A DNA stretch of 45,057 nt. It comes from Streptomyces sp. CBMA156. GTDB lineage: Bacteria > Actinomycetota > Actinomycetes > Streptomycetales > Streptomycetaceae. Made by a program: the position numbers and the translations under genes. The stretch's first letter is position 1. Every line of letters starts with the position of its first letter. The notes below the pieces were generated by a model. The model saw only the letters and a list, made by a program, of their open reading frames with translations. It searched no databases and was not told the origin of the DNA. Shown piece after piece: positions 8,813 to 15,831 of the stretch. The stretch covers positions 1-45,057 of the forward strand of contig NZ_MSJQ01000375.1 in NCBI RefSeq assembly GCF_014596515.1, in the 5' to 3' direction.

Positions 8813-9574
8813 TCAGAGGGAGCGGAGAGCGCCGCCGTCGACCGGGACCATGATGCCGGTCAGGTAGGACGCCGCAGGGGAGAGCAGGAAGGCGGCGACC
8901 TTGCCGAACTCCTCGGGGGAGCCGTATCGGCGGAGCGGGATGGCGGCGCTGGCCGCGGCGCGGGCGGCATCCGGGTCGGCGGCGAGACCGTCGAGTTCGC
9001 GGACCCGATCGGTGTCGATCCGGGCCGGGAGCAGGCCGAGCACCCGGATGCCGCGGGGGCCGAGCTCGTCGGCGAGGGACTTGGCGGCCATGGCGAGGCC
9101 AGGGCGCAGACCGTTGGAGATGGCCAGGCCGGGGATCGGTTGGCGGACCGAGCTGGAGAGCACGAAGGCGATCACACCGCCGTCGGGGAGTGCGGCTGCG
9201 GTGGCGCGGGCGAGGCGTAGGGCGCCGAGGAAGACGGACTCGAACGCGTCGCGCCAGGCGTCCTCGGGGGTGGTCTCTACGGAGCCGGCCTTGGGGCCGC
9301 CGACGCTGATCAGGATGCCGTCGAGGCGGCCGAACTGCCGGCGCGCCTCGGCGATGAGGCGCTCCGGGGTGTCGGGAGCGGCGTTGTCGGCGACGAGGCC
9401 CCGGGCGGTGCCGAGAGTTTCGAGTTCGGCGACGGCGGTGTCGACGGCTTGCCGGGTTCGGCCGCTGATGAGCACACGGGCGCCGTCGGCGGCGAGTTCG
9501 CGGGCGCCGGCGAGGCCGAGGCCTCGGGTGGCGCCGGTGACGATGTAGGCCTTGTCCTTCAGTCCGAGATCCAT
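8813..9574 (-). CDS. Atypical short-chain dehydrogenase/reductase family protein
   Basis: 253 residues; ATG at 9574 gives the usual SDR N-terminus MDLGLKDK. The Rossmann nucleotide motif TGATRGLG is at 13-20 and the C-terminal GIMVPVDGGALRSL is intact. The canonical catalytic YxxxK is replaced by SNGLR (about 153-157) and the NAG motif by SVGG (about 90-93), so classical SDR proton relay chemistry is doubtful. This is a recognised atypical SDR subgroup often misnamed FabG. It is probably cytosolic and NAD(P)-binding, with unknown substrate. It is divergent from the MerR gene across a region carrying an 8-base tandem repeat. Confidence 0.82.
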   Translation of the reverse strand: MDLGLKDKAYIVTGATRGLGLAGARELAADGARVLISGRTRQAVDTAVAELETLGTARGLVADNAAPDTPERLIAEARRQFGRLDGILISVGGPKAGSVETTPEDAWRDAFESVFLGALRLARATAAALPDGGVIAFVLSSSVRQPIPGLAISNGLRPGLAMAAKSLADELGPRGIRVLGLLPARIDTDRVRELDGLAADPDAARAAASAAIPLRRYGSPEEFGKVAAFLLSPAASYLTGIMVPVDGGALRSL

Positions 9575-9620
9575 GGGGACATAGTGCCTGCTGGGAGTTG
9601 CTGGTGGGGTGGGCTTTGCC

Positions 9621-9676
9621 CTGCGTGCCTGCGTGCCTGCGTGCCTGCGTGGCTGCGCGTCTGTGCGCCTGCGGGG
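9621..9676. repeat. 8-bp tandem repeat (about seven units) in a divergent promoter region
   Basis: Units of consensus CTGCGTGC: three perfect copies at 9621-9644, then CTGCGTGG, CTGCGCGT, CTGTGCGC and CTGCGGGG, in strict 8-base register. It lies between the SDR start (9574) and the MerR gene (9747). Since 8 is not a multiple of 3 it is non-coding. It may be a slippage-prone spacer. Confidence 0.8.
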
Positions 9677-9688
9677 TTGAGGCTGGCG

Positions 9689-9746
9689 TTGACGTTGAGG
9701 GGAAGGTTTACGGTCGTTGTCGGAAGTGCGGGAGGAGTGGTTCGGC
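9689..9746 (+). promoter_or_regulatory. Putative promoter/leader of the MerR-thioredoxin operon
   Basis: TTGACG at 9689-9694 is a good -35 hexamer. Candidate -10 sequences lie near TACGGT (9710-9715), and an imperfect dyad covers the spacer (GTTGAC near 9688 against GTTTAC near 9706), as expected for a MerR-type operator. GGAGGAG at 9731-9737 is the ribosome site for ATG 9747. Confidence 0.4.
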
Positions 9747-10154
9747 ATGCGGATCGGGGAGTTGGCGGAGCGGGCGGGGACGACCACGCGGGCGTTGCGG
9801 TACTACGAGCAGTTGGGACTGTTGCCGGCCCGGCGGGCGGGCAACGGGTACCGGGCGTACGACGAGGGGGATCTGCGGTTGCTGCGGGAGATCCGGATGC
9901 TGCAGGACTTCGGGTTCGGGCTGGAGGAGACCAGGCCGTTCGTGGAGTGCCTGCGGGCGGGGCACCCGGAGGGGGACTCGTGCCCGGCCTCTCTGGAGGT
10001 GTACCGGCGGAAGTTGGGGGAGCTGGACGAGTGCATCGCCCGGCTCCAGGACGTGCGGACTCAGGTGGCGGGGCAGTTCGAGCGGGCGGTGAAGGCCCGG
10101 GACGAGTTGGCCGCCGTCGAGGAACCGCCTCTGTGTGAACTGGTGAAGGAGTAG
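9747..10154 (+). CDS. MerR family transcriptional regulator, Cys-containing
   Basis: 135 residues. ATG 9747 has GGAGGAG nine bases upstream. The winged HTH at the N-terminus (MRIGELAERAGTTTRALRYY, then EQLGLLPARR) is typical MerR, followed by a dimerisation helix at about 80-120 (RRKLGELDECIARLQDVR). Cys68, Cys79, Cys96 and Cys130 are present; Cys68 and Cys79 flank the start of the dimerisation helix where metal- and redox-sensing MerR proteins place ligands. The thioredoxin gene starts only three bases after the stop, so a thiol or redox signal is a reasonable inference. Autoregulation through the upstream promoter is likely. Confidence 0.85.
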   Translation: MRIGELAERAGTTTRALRYYEQLGLLPARRAGNGYRAYDEGDLRLLREIRMLQDFGFGLEETRPFVECLRAGHPEGDSCPASLEVYRRKLGELDECIARLQDVRTQVAGQFERAVKARDELAAVEEPPLCELVKE

Positions 10155-10157
10155 ACG

Positions 10158-10490
10158 ATGGTGCAGATCACGGGTGTGCCGGCGGTGACGGACGAGACGT
10201 TCGCCACCGAGGTGCTGGCGGCCGAAGGACCGGTGCTGGTCGACTTCACGGCGGACTGGTGCCCGCCGTGCCGGATGATGGCGCCGGTGCTGGCGGACAT
10301 CGCACGGGAGGAGGCGCACCGGCTGCGGGTGGTGAGTGTGGACGTGGACCACAACCCGCGGACGCAGGCGGCGTACGCGGTGCTGTCGATGCCGACGCTG
10401 ATGGTGTTCCGGGACGGGCAGCCGGTGCGGTCGGTGGTGGGCGCGCGGGCGAAGGCGCGGTTGCTGCGGGAGCTCGAGGACGTGCTCTAG
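10158..10490 (+). CDS. Thioredoxin with WCPPC active site
   Basis: 110 residues, cytosolic, complete thioredoxin fold: LVDFTADWCPPCRMMAPVL (active-site Cys35 and Cys38) and cis-Pro motif SMPTLMVF near residue 78. The active site has Pro where canonical thioredoxin has Gly (WCGPC), which may shift redox potential. It starts three bases after the MerR stop with AAGGAG in the end of merR, so it is the effector gene of a two-gene unit. It probably reduces disulfides in response to whatever the regulator senses. Confidence 0.9.
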   Translation: MVQITGVPAVTDETFATEVLAAEGPVLVDFTADWCPPCRMMAPVLADIAREEAHRLRVVSVDVDHNPRTQAAYAVLSMPTLMVFRDGQPVRSVVGARAKARLLRELEDVL

Positions 10491-11288
10491 CTAGGCGGGG
10501 ACGGCGTCGAGCGGGACCTCGGCTTCGGCGGCCTGCTTGGCGCGGTCCTTGGCCTCGCGGCGGGCGAGGACCCAGACGCCGACCGGGATCATCGCGGTGA
10601 ACAGCCACCACTGGATGGCGTAGGCCATGTGCGGGCCGATGTCGGAGTGGTTGGGCTCGGGGATCAGCTGGGGCTGGTCGGCCGGGGCCGGGGTGGTGCC
10701 GTCGAGTTCGAGGTAGCCGCCGAGGAGGGCGGCGCCGGTCCGCTTGGCCTGCTCGTCGGTGTTGATCAGGTTGAACTGGCGGTCGGGCAGCCCGGTGCGG
10801 TCCTTGATGCCGCTGTCGCCGTAGGTCTCCTCGGCGCGCAGGCGGCCGGCGAGGGAGACCTCGCCGGTGGGGGCGGCCGGGACGGGCGGGTACTCGACGG
10901 CCCCGTTGCCGGAGGCGACCCAGCCGCGGTTGACCAGGACGGTGCCCTTGCCGTCGGCGAGCAGGAACGGGGTCACGACGAAGTAGCCGATGCTCCCGTT
11001 GGAGTCGGTCCGCTTGCGGACCACGAACTCGTGTGCCGGGTCGTACTGTCCGTTGGCGGTCACCGCGCGCCAGGTGAGGTCCTTGGGGACCGCGAAGCCG
11101 GGGGTCGCCGACAGGGTGTCGAAGGGGACCGGCGCGGCCGTGAGGGCCTGGCCGATCAGCTCGTTCCTGGCCACCCGCGCCTCGTGGCGGTGCAGCTGCC
11201 AGAAGCCCAGCTTGATCGTCGCGGGGATCAGCAGCAGCGCGATCAGCATGGTGATCAGCCACTGTCGGGTCAGCAGAAAACGGTACAC
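10491..11288 (-). CDS. SURF1 family cytochrome oxidase assembly protein
   Basis: 265 residues with GTG start at 11288. I chose it because TACCGT lies six bases upstream on the minus strand (leaderless pattern) and the product then begins VYRFLLTRQW, the usual N-terminus of the family. An in-frame GTG at 11327 overlapping the exonuclease stop is possible but lacks support. Transmembrane helices lie at about 10-28 (LITMLIALLLIPATIKLGFW) and near the C-terminus (WWLFTAMIPVGVWVLA), with a large extracytoplasmic domain between (NRGWV motif). SURF1 helps haem a insertion into the aa3 oxidase. Its stop abuts the thioredoxin stop with no spacer. Confidence 0.85.
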   Translation of the reverse strand: MYRFLLTRQWLITMLIALLLIPATIKLGFWQLHRHEARVARNELIGQALTAAPVPFDTLSATPGFAVPKDLTWRAVTANGQYDPAHEFVVRKRTDSNGSIGYFVVTPFLLADGKGTVLVNRGWVASGNGAVEYPPVPAAPTGEVSLAGRLRAEETYGDSGIKDRTGLPDRQFNLINTDEQAKRTGAALLGGYLELDGTTPAPADQPQLIPEPNHSDIGPHMAYAIQWWLFTAMIPVGVWVLARREAKDRAKQAAEAEVPLDAVPA

Positions 11289-11319
11289 ATGGGAACGGTA
11301 CGCCGACCTCACAACGGGC

Positions 11320-12315
11320 TCACGCACCGGGGTGCGGGGCGACCTCGCGCAACAACTGGAGGAAGGCGTCCTCGCCGACCACCGGGGTGCCGACGTCGCG
11401 GGCCTTGCGGGCCTTGCCGCTCCAGCTGTCCGGCTCGTTGGTGACGAGCAGGCTGGTGAGGCGGCTCACCGAGGTGGCGACGTGCAGGCCGGCCTCGACC
11501 GCGCGGTCCTCCAGGACCTCGCGGTCGGTGGCGGTGTCGCCGGTGATGGCCACCCGCATGCCCTGGACCAGTGGCTTGCCGTCCTCCCAGCGCCCCGGGT
11601 TGGGGTACGGGCAGGGCAGGCGCTTCTTGCTCTGGCGGTACGTGGCACCGGTCCAGGTGCTGCGACCGGGGGTGGCGGGCTCCTCCTCGCCGAGGTCGGT
11701 GACCGCGACGCAGTTCTGGAGCGGCAGCGGCACGCCGCCGTCGCGGGCGAGGTGCAGGCTGGGGCGGAAGGCCTCGGCGAGCACCCGGGCGTCGTCCAGG
11801 GCGTTGTGGGCGTGGCGCTGCTGGACGCCGAAGTGGGCGGCGAGCGAGGCCAGCTTGCCGTTGGGCAGCGGCAGCCGCAGGTCGCGGGAGAGGACCATGG
11901 TGCACAGCCGCTGCTCGACCGGGGCGTGCAGGCCGGCCCGGGAGAACTCGCGGGAGATCATGTTCCAGTCGAAGAGCGCGTTGTGTGCGACCAGGACCCG
12001 GCCGCGCAGCCGGTCGGCGAACTCGTCGGCGACCTGCGCGAAGGTCGGGGCGGCCGAGAGCAGCTCGGCGGTGAGGCCGTGGATCCAGACCGGGCCCGGG
12101 TCCCGCCCGGGGTTGACCAGGGTGTACCAGTGGTCGATGACGTCGCCGTCCGGGTCCAGCCGGTAGACGCCCGCCGAGATGACGCGGTCGGAGCGGCCGA
12201 GACCGGTGGTCTCGACGTCGACGACCGCGAAGCCCCCGGTGGGGGCGGCGGAGCGCTGGGCGGGGACCGGGGCGGTCCGCGGCACTCCGTACGTCTCGGG
12301 CTGGATCGGTTGCAT
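11320..12315 (-). CDS. DEDDh 3'-5' exonuclease with C-terminal BRCT domain
   Basis: 331 residues from ATG 12315; TATCCT on the minus strand lies eight bases upstream, so the mRNA may be leaderless. Residues 30-200 are a DnaQ-like exonuclease: FAVVDVETTGLG (Exo I with DxE), LVAHNALFDWNMI (Exo II) and HNALDDARVLAEAF (Exo III His/Asp). The C-terminal part (about 245-325, MRVAITGDTATDREVLEDRA onward) is a BRCT-like domain with GKARKARD, as in NAD-dependent ligases. The combination suggests a repair or processing nuclease targeted to DNA breaks or protein partners rather than the Pol III epsilon subunit. Confidence 0.85.
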   Translation of the reverse strand: MQPIQPETYGVPRTAPVPAQRSAAPTGGFAVVDVETTGLGRSDRVISAGVYRLDPDGDVIDHWYTLVNPGRDPGPVWIHGLTAELLSAAPTFAQVADEFADRLRGRVLVAHNALFDWNMISREFSRAGLHAPVEQRLCTMVLSRDLRLPLPNGKLASLAAHFGVQQRHAHNALDDARVLAEAFRPSLHLARDGGVPLPLQNCVAVTDLGEEEPATPGRSTWTGATYRQSKKRLPCPYPNPGRWEDGKPLVQGMRVAITGDTATDREVLEDRAVEAGLHVATSVSRLTSLLVTNEPDSWSGKARKARDVGTPVVGEDAFLQLLREVAPHPGA

Positions 12316-12349
12316 GGTCCAACAGGATAAGGGGCGGGAGGGGACGCTC

Positions 12350-12386
12350 CGGTCGGAGTGTTCCGACCGACCGGCCGGAATAGAGT
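12350..12386 (+). promoter_or_regulatory. Operator-like dyad and -10 box of the alcohol dehydrogenase gene
   Basis: Perfect 8-base arms CGGTCGGA and TCCGACCG (12350-12357, 12362-12369) around GTGT, then the CCGGCCGG palindrome (12371-12378) and TAGAGT at 12381-12386 as -10 box. The dyad covers the -35 region, as for a dimeric TetR/GntR-type repressor. No regulator gene is adjacent. Confidence 0.5.
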
Positions 12387-12442
12387 GGTCGACGGGGGTG
12401 TCGTACACCTGGTCGAGATCGTTTTCAGCTAAGGAACAGCGC

Positions 12443-13486
12443 ATGCGTGCCACCGTGATCCACGGCCCCAACGACATCCGGATCGAAGAGGTGCCGGACC
12501 CGGTGGTCCAGCAGCCGACGGACGTGGTGCTCCGGGTGGTGAACGCCTGTATCTGCGGCAGCGACCTGTGGGCCTACCGCGGGGTGGCGCAGCGGGTGGC
12601 CGGGCAGCGGATCGGGCACGAGTTCCTGGGCGTGGTCGAGGAGGCCGGCGCCGAGGTGCGCGGCTTCGCCAAGGGCGACCTGGTGGTGGCGCCGTTCGTC
12701 TGGTCGGACGGGTCGTGTGACTTCTGTCTCGAAGGCCTCCAGACCTCCTGCCCGCACGGCGGGTTCTGGGGGCAAGTCGGTTCGGACGGCGGCCAGGGCG
12801 AGGCGGTGCGGGTGCCGTTCGCGGACGGCACGCTGGTGAAGCTGCCGAAGGAGGCGGCGTGTGACGAGAAGCTGCTGACCGGGCTGCTGGCGCTGTCCGA
12901 CGTGATGGCGACCGGGCACCACGCGGCGGTCTCGGCGCGGGTGCGCCCGGGTGCGACGGTCGCGGTGGTCGGCGACGGCGCGGTGGGCCTGTGCGGCGTG
13001 CTGGCCGCGCACCGGCTGGGCGCGGGCCGGATCATCGCGCTGGGCCGGCACACGGCCCGCACCGAGCTGGCCCGCCGTTTCGGTGCGACGGACGTGGTGG
13101 CGGAGCGCGGCGAGGCCGCCGTCGAGGCGGTGAAGGAGCTGACCGGCGGCCAGGGCGCGCACGCGGTGCTGGAGGCGGTCGGCACCGAGGAGTCCATGCG
13201 GACGGCCATCTCGATCGCCAGGGACGGCGGTGCGGTGGGCTACGTCGGGGTGCCGCACGGCGGCAGCGCGGGCGTCGACATCGGTCAGATGTTCGGCCGG
13301 AACGTTTCGCTGAACGGCGGCGTCGCCCCGGCCCGCGCGTACATCCCCGAGCTGCTCCCGGACGTGCTCTCGGGTGCCATCGAGCCGGGTCTGGTCTTCG
13401 ACCGCACCGTCGATCTGGACGGAGTTCCGGACGGTTACCGCGCGATGGACGACCGCTCGGCGCTGAAGGTGCGCATCGCGTTCTGA
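12443..13486 (+). CDS. Zinc-dependent alcohol dehydrogenase family oxidoreductase (MDR)
   Basis: 347 residues. ATG 12443 follows AAGGA at 12431. The GroES-like N-terminal half has the catalytic zinc ligands CICGSD (Cys38) and GHEFLG. The structural zinc lobe is reduced to SCDFCLEGLQTSC, with Asp in place of the first of the usual four Cys. The Rossmann part carries VVGDGAVGLCGVLAA (about 173-187), which binds NAD(P). A cytosolic dehydrogenase of an alcohol, polyol or aldehyde; substrate unknown. It is monocistronic, with an operator-like dyad upstream and a strong terminator downstream, so probably regulated individually. Confidence 0.85.
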   Translation: MRATVIHGPNDIRIEEVPDPVVQQPTDVVLRVVNACICGSDLWAYRGVAQRVAGQRIGHEFLGVVEEAGAEVRGFAKGDLVVAPFVWSDGSCDFCLEGLQTSCPHGGFWGQVGSDGGQGEAVRVPFADGTLVKLPKEAACDEKLLTGLLALSDVMATGHHAAVSARVRPGATVAVVGDGAVGLCGVLAAHRLGAGRIIALGRHTARTELARRFGATDVVAERGEAAVEAVKELTGGQGAHAVLEAVGTEESMRTAISIARDGGAVGYVGVPHGGSAGVDIGQMFGRNVSLNGGVAPARAYIPELLPDVLSGAIEPGLVFDRTVDLDGVPDGYRAMDDRSALKVRIAF

Positions 13487-13500
13487 GACGTCGGTCTCCC

Positions 13501-13546
13501 GCACCGGCCCGTGCCGCCCCGTTCGGGGTGCGGCACGGGCCGGTGC
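13501..13546 (+). terminator. Strong terminator after the alcohol dehydrogenase gene
   Basis: A 16-base perfect stem (GCACCGGCCCGTGCCG at 13501-13516 with its complement at 13531-13546) encloses a second CCCC/GGGG stem around GTTC. It lies 14 bases after the stop codon. Confidence 0.85.
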
Positions 13547-13725
13547 CGTTCTTCCGGGGGTGTGCGGACGGCGGCCCGGATCCGGTCGATGGGCGGTGCG
13601 GGCACTGGGATGGACTGCTTTTCGGCCAATCGGATGGTGCGAGGGGGTGAACGGTCGACTGATCGCGGTCAACCCCTTCCGGGGCGGGCAGGACGCTCCT
13701 AGCATTGCGCGGCGCACACCAGACA

Positions 13726-13741
13726 TGTGACGCCCCTCACG
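13726..13741 (+). promoter_or_regulatory. CRP-like binding site upstream of the DUF485-symporter operon
   Basis: TGTGACGCCCCTCACG matches nine of ten conserved bases of the TGTGA-N6-TCACA CRP/GlxR consensus. A second TGTGA lies at 13760-13764 inside the palindrome GTGTGACAC (13759-13767). TAGCAT at 13700-13705 is a possible upstream -10 box, which would put the site downstream of the promoter. The rest of the 13547-13794 gap holds nothing else I recognise. Confidence 0.5.
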
Positions 13742-13794
13742 TTCGATCGTCCCCCCCCGTGTGACACATACGCCGAAGGAGTGAGGAGACCCGC

Positions 13795-14151
13795 GTGGAT
13801 TCGCCGCCGAGCACCACCGCCGCCACGGACGTCCAACTCATCGATGACAGCGAGGAGTTCCGTACCCTGCGGCGCTCGTTCCGGAGCTTCGCCTTCCCGG
13901 TCACCATCGGTTTCGTGCTCTGGTACCTGCTCTACGTCCTGCTCTCCTGCTACGCCCCCGGACTGATGCGGACCAAGGTCATCGGGCACGTCAACGTGGC
14001 CCTGGTGCTCGGGCTGCTGCAGTTCGCGACCACCTTCGCCATCGCCGCCTGGTACGCCCGCTACGCGGACCGGCGGATCGACCCGTCCGCCACGGCGATC
14101 CGCGAGGCGCACGGCGCCGTCGTCCACGCCCCCCGGGAGTCCGCCGAATGA
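13795..14151 (+). CDS. DUF485 domain membrane protein (YjcH-like partner of the symporter)
   Basis: 118 residues from GTG 13795, preceded by GAAGGAGTGAGGAG. A cytosolic N-terminus (about 1-30) precedes two transmembrane helices, about 35-55 (FPVTIGFVLWYLLYVLLSCY) and about 65-90 (VNVALVLGLLQFATTFAIAA), and YARYADRRIDP closes the domain. This is the DUF485/YjcH arrangement, almost always encoded directly before a sodium/acetate-type symporter as here. The stop overlaps the symporter start (ATGA). It probably supports assembly or activity of the symporter. Confidence 0.88.
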   Translation: MDSPPSTTAATDVQLIDDSEEFRTLRRSFRSFAFPVTIGFVLWYLLYVLLSCYAPGLMRTKVIGHVNVALVLGLLQFATTFAIAAWYARYADRRIDPSATAIREAHGAVVHAPRESAE

Positions 14152-15755
14152 GCCTGCTCGCCAGCTCCGCCACCGAGCACCGCGGCCTGACGATGGCCCT
14201 GTTCGGCGTCTTCGTCCTGGCCACCCTCGGCATCACCGTCTGGGCCGGGCGGCAGACCAAGAGTGCCTCCGACTTCTACGCCGGCGGGCGCGGCTTCACC
14301 GGCTTCCAGAACGGCCTGGCCATCTCCGGTGACTACATGTCCGCCGCCTCCTTCCTCGGCATCGCCGGGACCATCGCGCTCAGCGGCTACGACGGCTTCC
14401 TCTACTCGATCGGCTTCCTGGTCGCCTGGCTGGTCGCGCTGCTGCTGATCGCCGAACCACTGCGCAACTCCGGCCGCTTCACGATGGCGGACGTGCTCGC
14501 CTTCCGGATGCGCCAGCGCCCGGTGCGCACCGCGGCGGGCGTCTCCACCATCGTGGTGTCGATCTTCTACCTGCTCGCCCAGATGGTCGGCGCCGGCACC
14601 CTGGTGGCGCTGCTGCTGGGGGCCGAGGGGAACGCCGCCAAGCGCTGGACCATCGTCGGGGTCGGCCTGCTGATGATCGTCTATGTGGTGATAGGTGGAA
14701 TGAAGGGCACCACCTGGGTGCAGATCGTCAAGGCCGTCCTGCTGATCGCCGGCGCCGCCCTGATGACCGTCCTGGTGCTGGCCAAGTACCACTTCAACCC
14801 CTCCGAACTGCTCGGCGCGGCGGCCAGCGCGAGCGGCAAGGGTGAGGCCTTCCTCCAACCGGGCCAGAAGTACGGAAGCAGCACCGCCAAGCTCGACTTC
14901 ATCAGCCTCGGCATCGCACTGGTGCTGGGCACCGCGGGACTGCCGCACATCCTGGTCCGCTTCTACACCGTGCCCACCGCCAAGGCGGCCCGGAAGTCGG
15001 TGCTCTGGGCGATCGGCATCATCGGCGTCTTCTACCTGATGACCCTGGCGCTCGGCTTCGGCGCGACCGCGCTGGTCGGCCCCAAGGCGATCAAGGGCGC
15101 GAACGCGGCGGGCAACACGGCGGCCCCGCAGCTGGCCGAGGCGCTCGGCGGAGGTGCCGGGACCACCGGCGGCGCCATCCTGCTCGCGGTGATCTCGGCG
15201 GTCGCCTTCGCCACCATCCTGGCCGTGGTCGCCGGCCTCACCCTGGCCTCCTCGGCTTCCTTCGCGCACGACCTCTATGCCAACGTGATCCGGCGCGGCA
15301 AGGCCTCCGAGAAGGAGGAGGTGCGGTCGGCGAAGTGGGCCGCGTTCGCGATCGGGGCGGTGGCGATCGTGCTCAGCCTCTTCGCGGACAAACTCAACAC
15401 CGCGGCCCTGGTCGCCCTGGCCTTCGCGGTCGCCGCCTCGGCGAACCTGCCCACCCTGCTCTACTCACTCTTCTGGAAGCGCTTCACCACCGTCGGCGCG
15501 GTCAGCTCGGTCTACGCCGGACTGGTCACCTCGGTGACGCTGGTGGTCTTCTCCCCGGTGGTCTCCGGCGCGAAGACCTCGCTCTTCCCGCACTCCGACT
15601 TCCACTGGTTCCCTTTGGAGAACCCCGGCCTGGTCTCCATCCCGGTCGGCTTCCTGGCCGGCTGGCTCGGCACGCTGCTGTCCAGGGAACGCCCCGATCC
15701 GGCGAAGTACGCTGAACTGGAGGTCCGCTCGCTGACCGGGCTGGGCGCCCACTGA
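14148..15755 (+). CDS. Cation/acetate-type solute symporter (SSS family, ActP/MctC-like)
   Basis: 535 residues with about 13 hydrophobic helices, translationally coupled to the DUF485 gene. Hallmarks of the sodium:solute symporter family are SASDFYAGGRGFTGFQNGLA near residue 40-60, GDYMSAASFLG (about 61-71), and GTAGLPHILVRFYTVPTAK near 265-283, the latter typical of monocarboxylate (acetate, pyruvate, propionate) carriers. With DUF485 upstream it corresponds to the yjcH-actP pair. A CRP-like site upstream suggests carbon-source control. The exact substrate is inferred. Confidence 0.88.
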   Translation: MSLLASSATEHRGLTMALFGVFVLATLGITVWAGRQTKSASDFYAGGRGFTGFQNGLAISGDYMSAASFLGIAGTIALSGYDGFLYSIGFLVAWLVALLLIAEPLRNSGRFTMADVLAFRMRQRPVRTAAGVSTIVVSIFYLLAQMVGAGTLVALLLGAEGNAAKRWTIVGVGLLMIVYVVIGGMKGTTWVQIVKAVLLIAGAALMTVLVLAKYHFNPSELLGAAASASGKGEAFLQPGQKYGSSTAKLDFISLGIALVLGTAGLPHILVRFYTVPTAKAARKSVLWAIGIIGVFYLMTLALGFGATALVGPKAIKGANAAGNTAAPQLAEALGGGAGTTGGAILLAVISAVAFATILAVVAGLTLASSASFAHDLYANVIRRGKASEKEEVRSAKWAAFAIGAVAIVLSLFADKLNTAALVALAFAVAASANLPTLLYSLFWKRFTTVGAVSSVYAGLVTSVTLVVFSPVVSGAKTSLFPHSDFHWFPLENPGLVSIPVGFLAGWLGTLLSRERPDPAKYAELEVRSLTGLGAH

Positions 15756-15831
15756 TCGACCCACGATGACTATGCTGGCCCGGCCCGCCATGACGGTGGT
15801 CGGGCCGGCCGCATCTCGGGGAAGGACCCAC

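Noticed and set aside
10246..11262. Minus-strand frame of 338 codons shadowing SURF1
   Set aside because: Out of phase with SURF1; its Arg/Pro/Gly-rich translation is a shadow.
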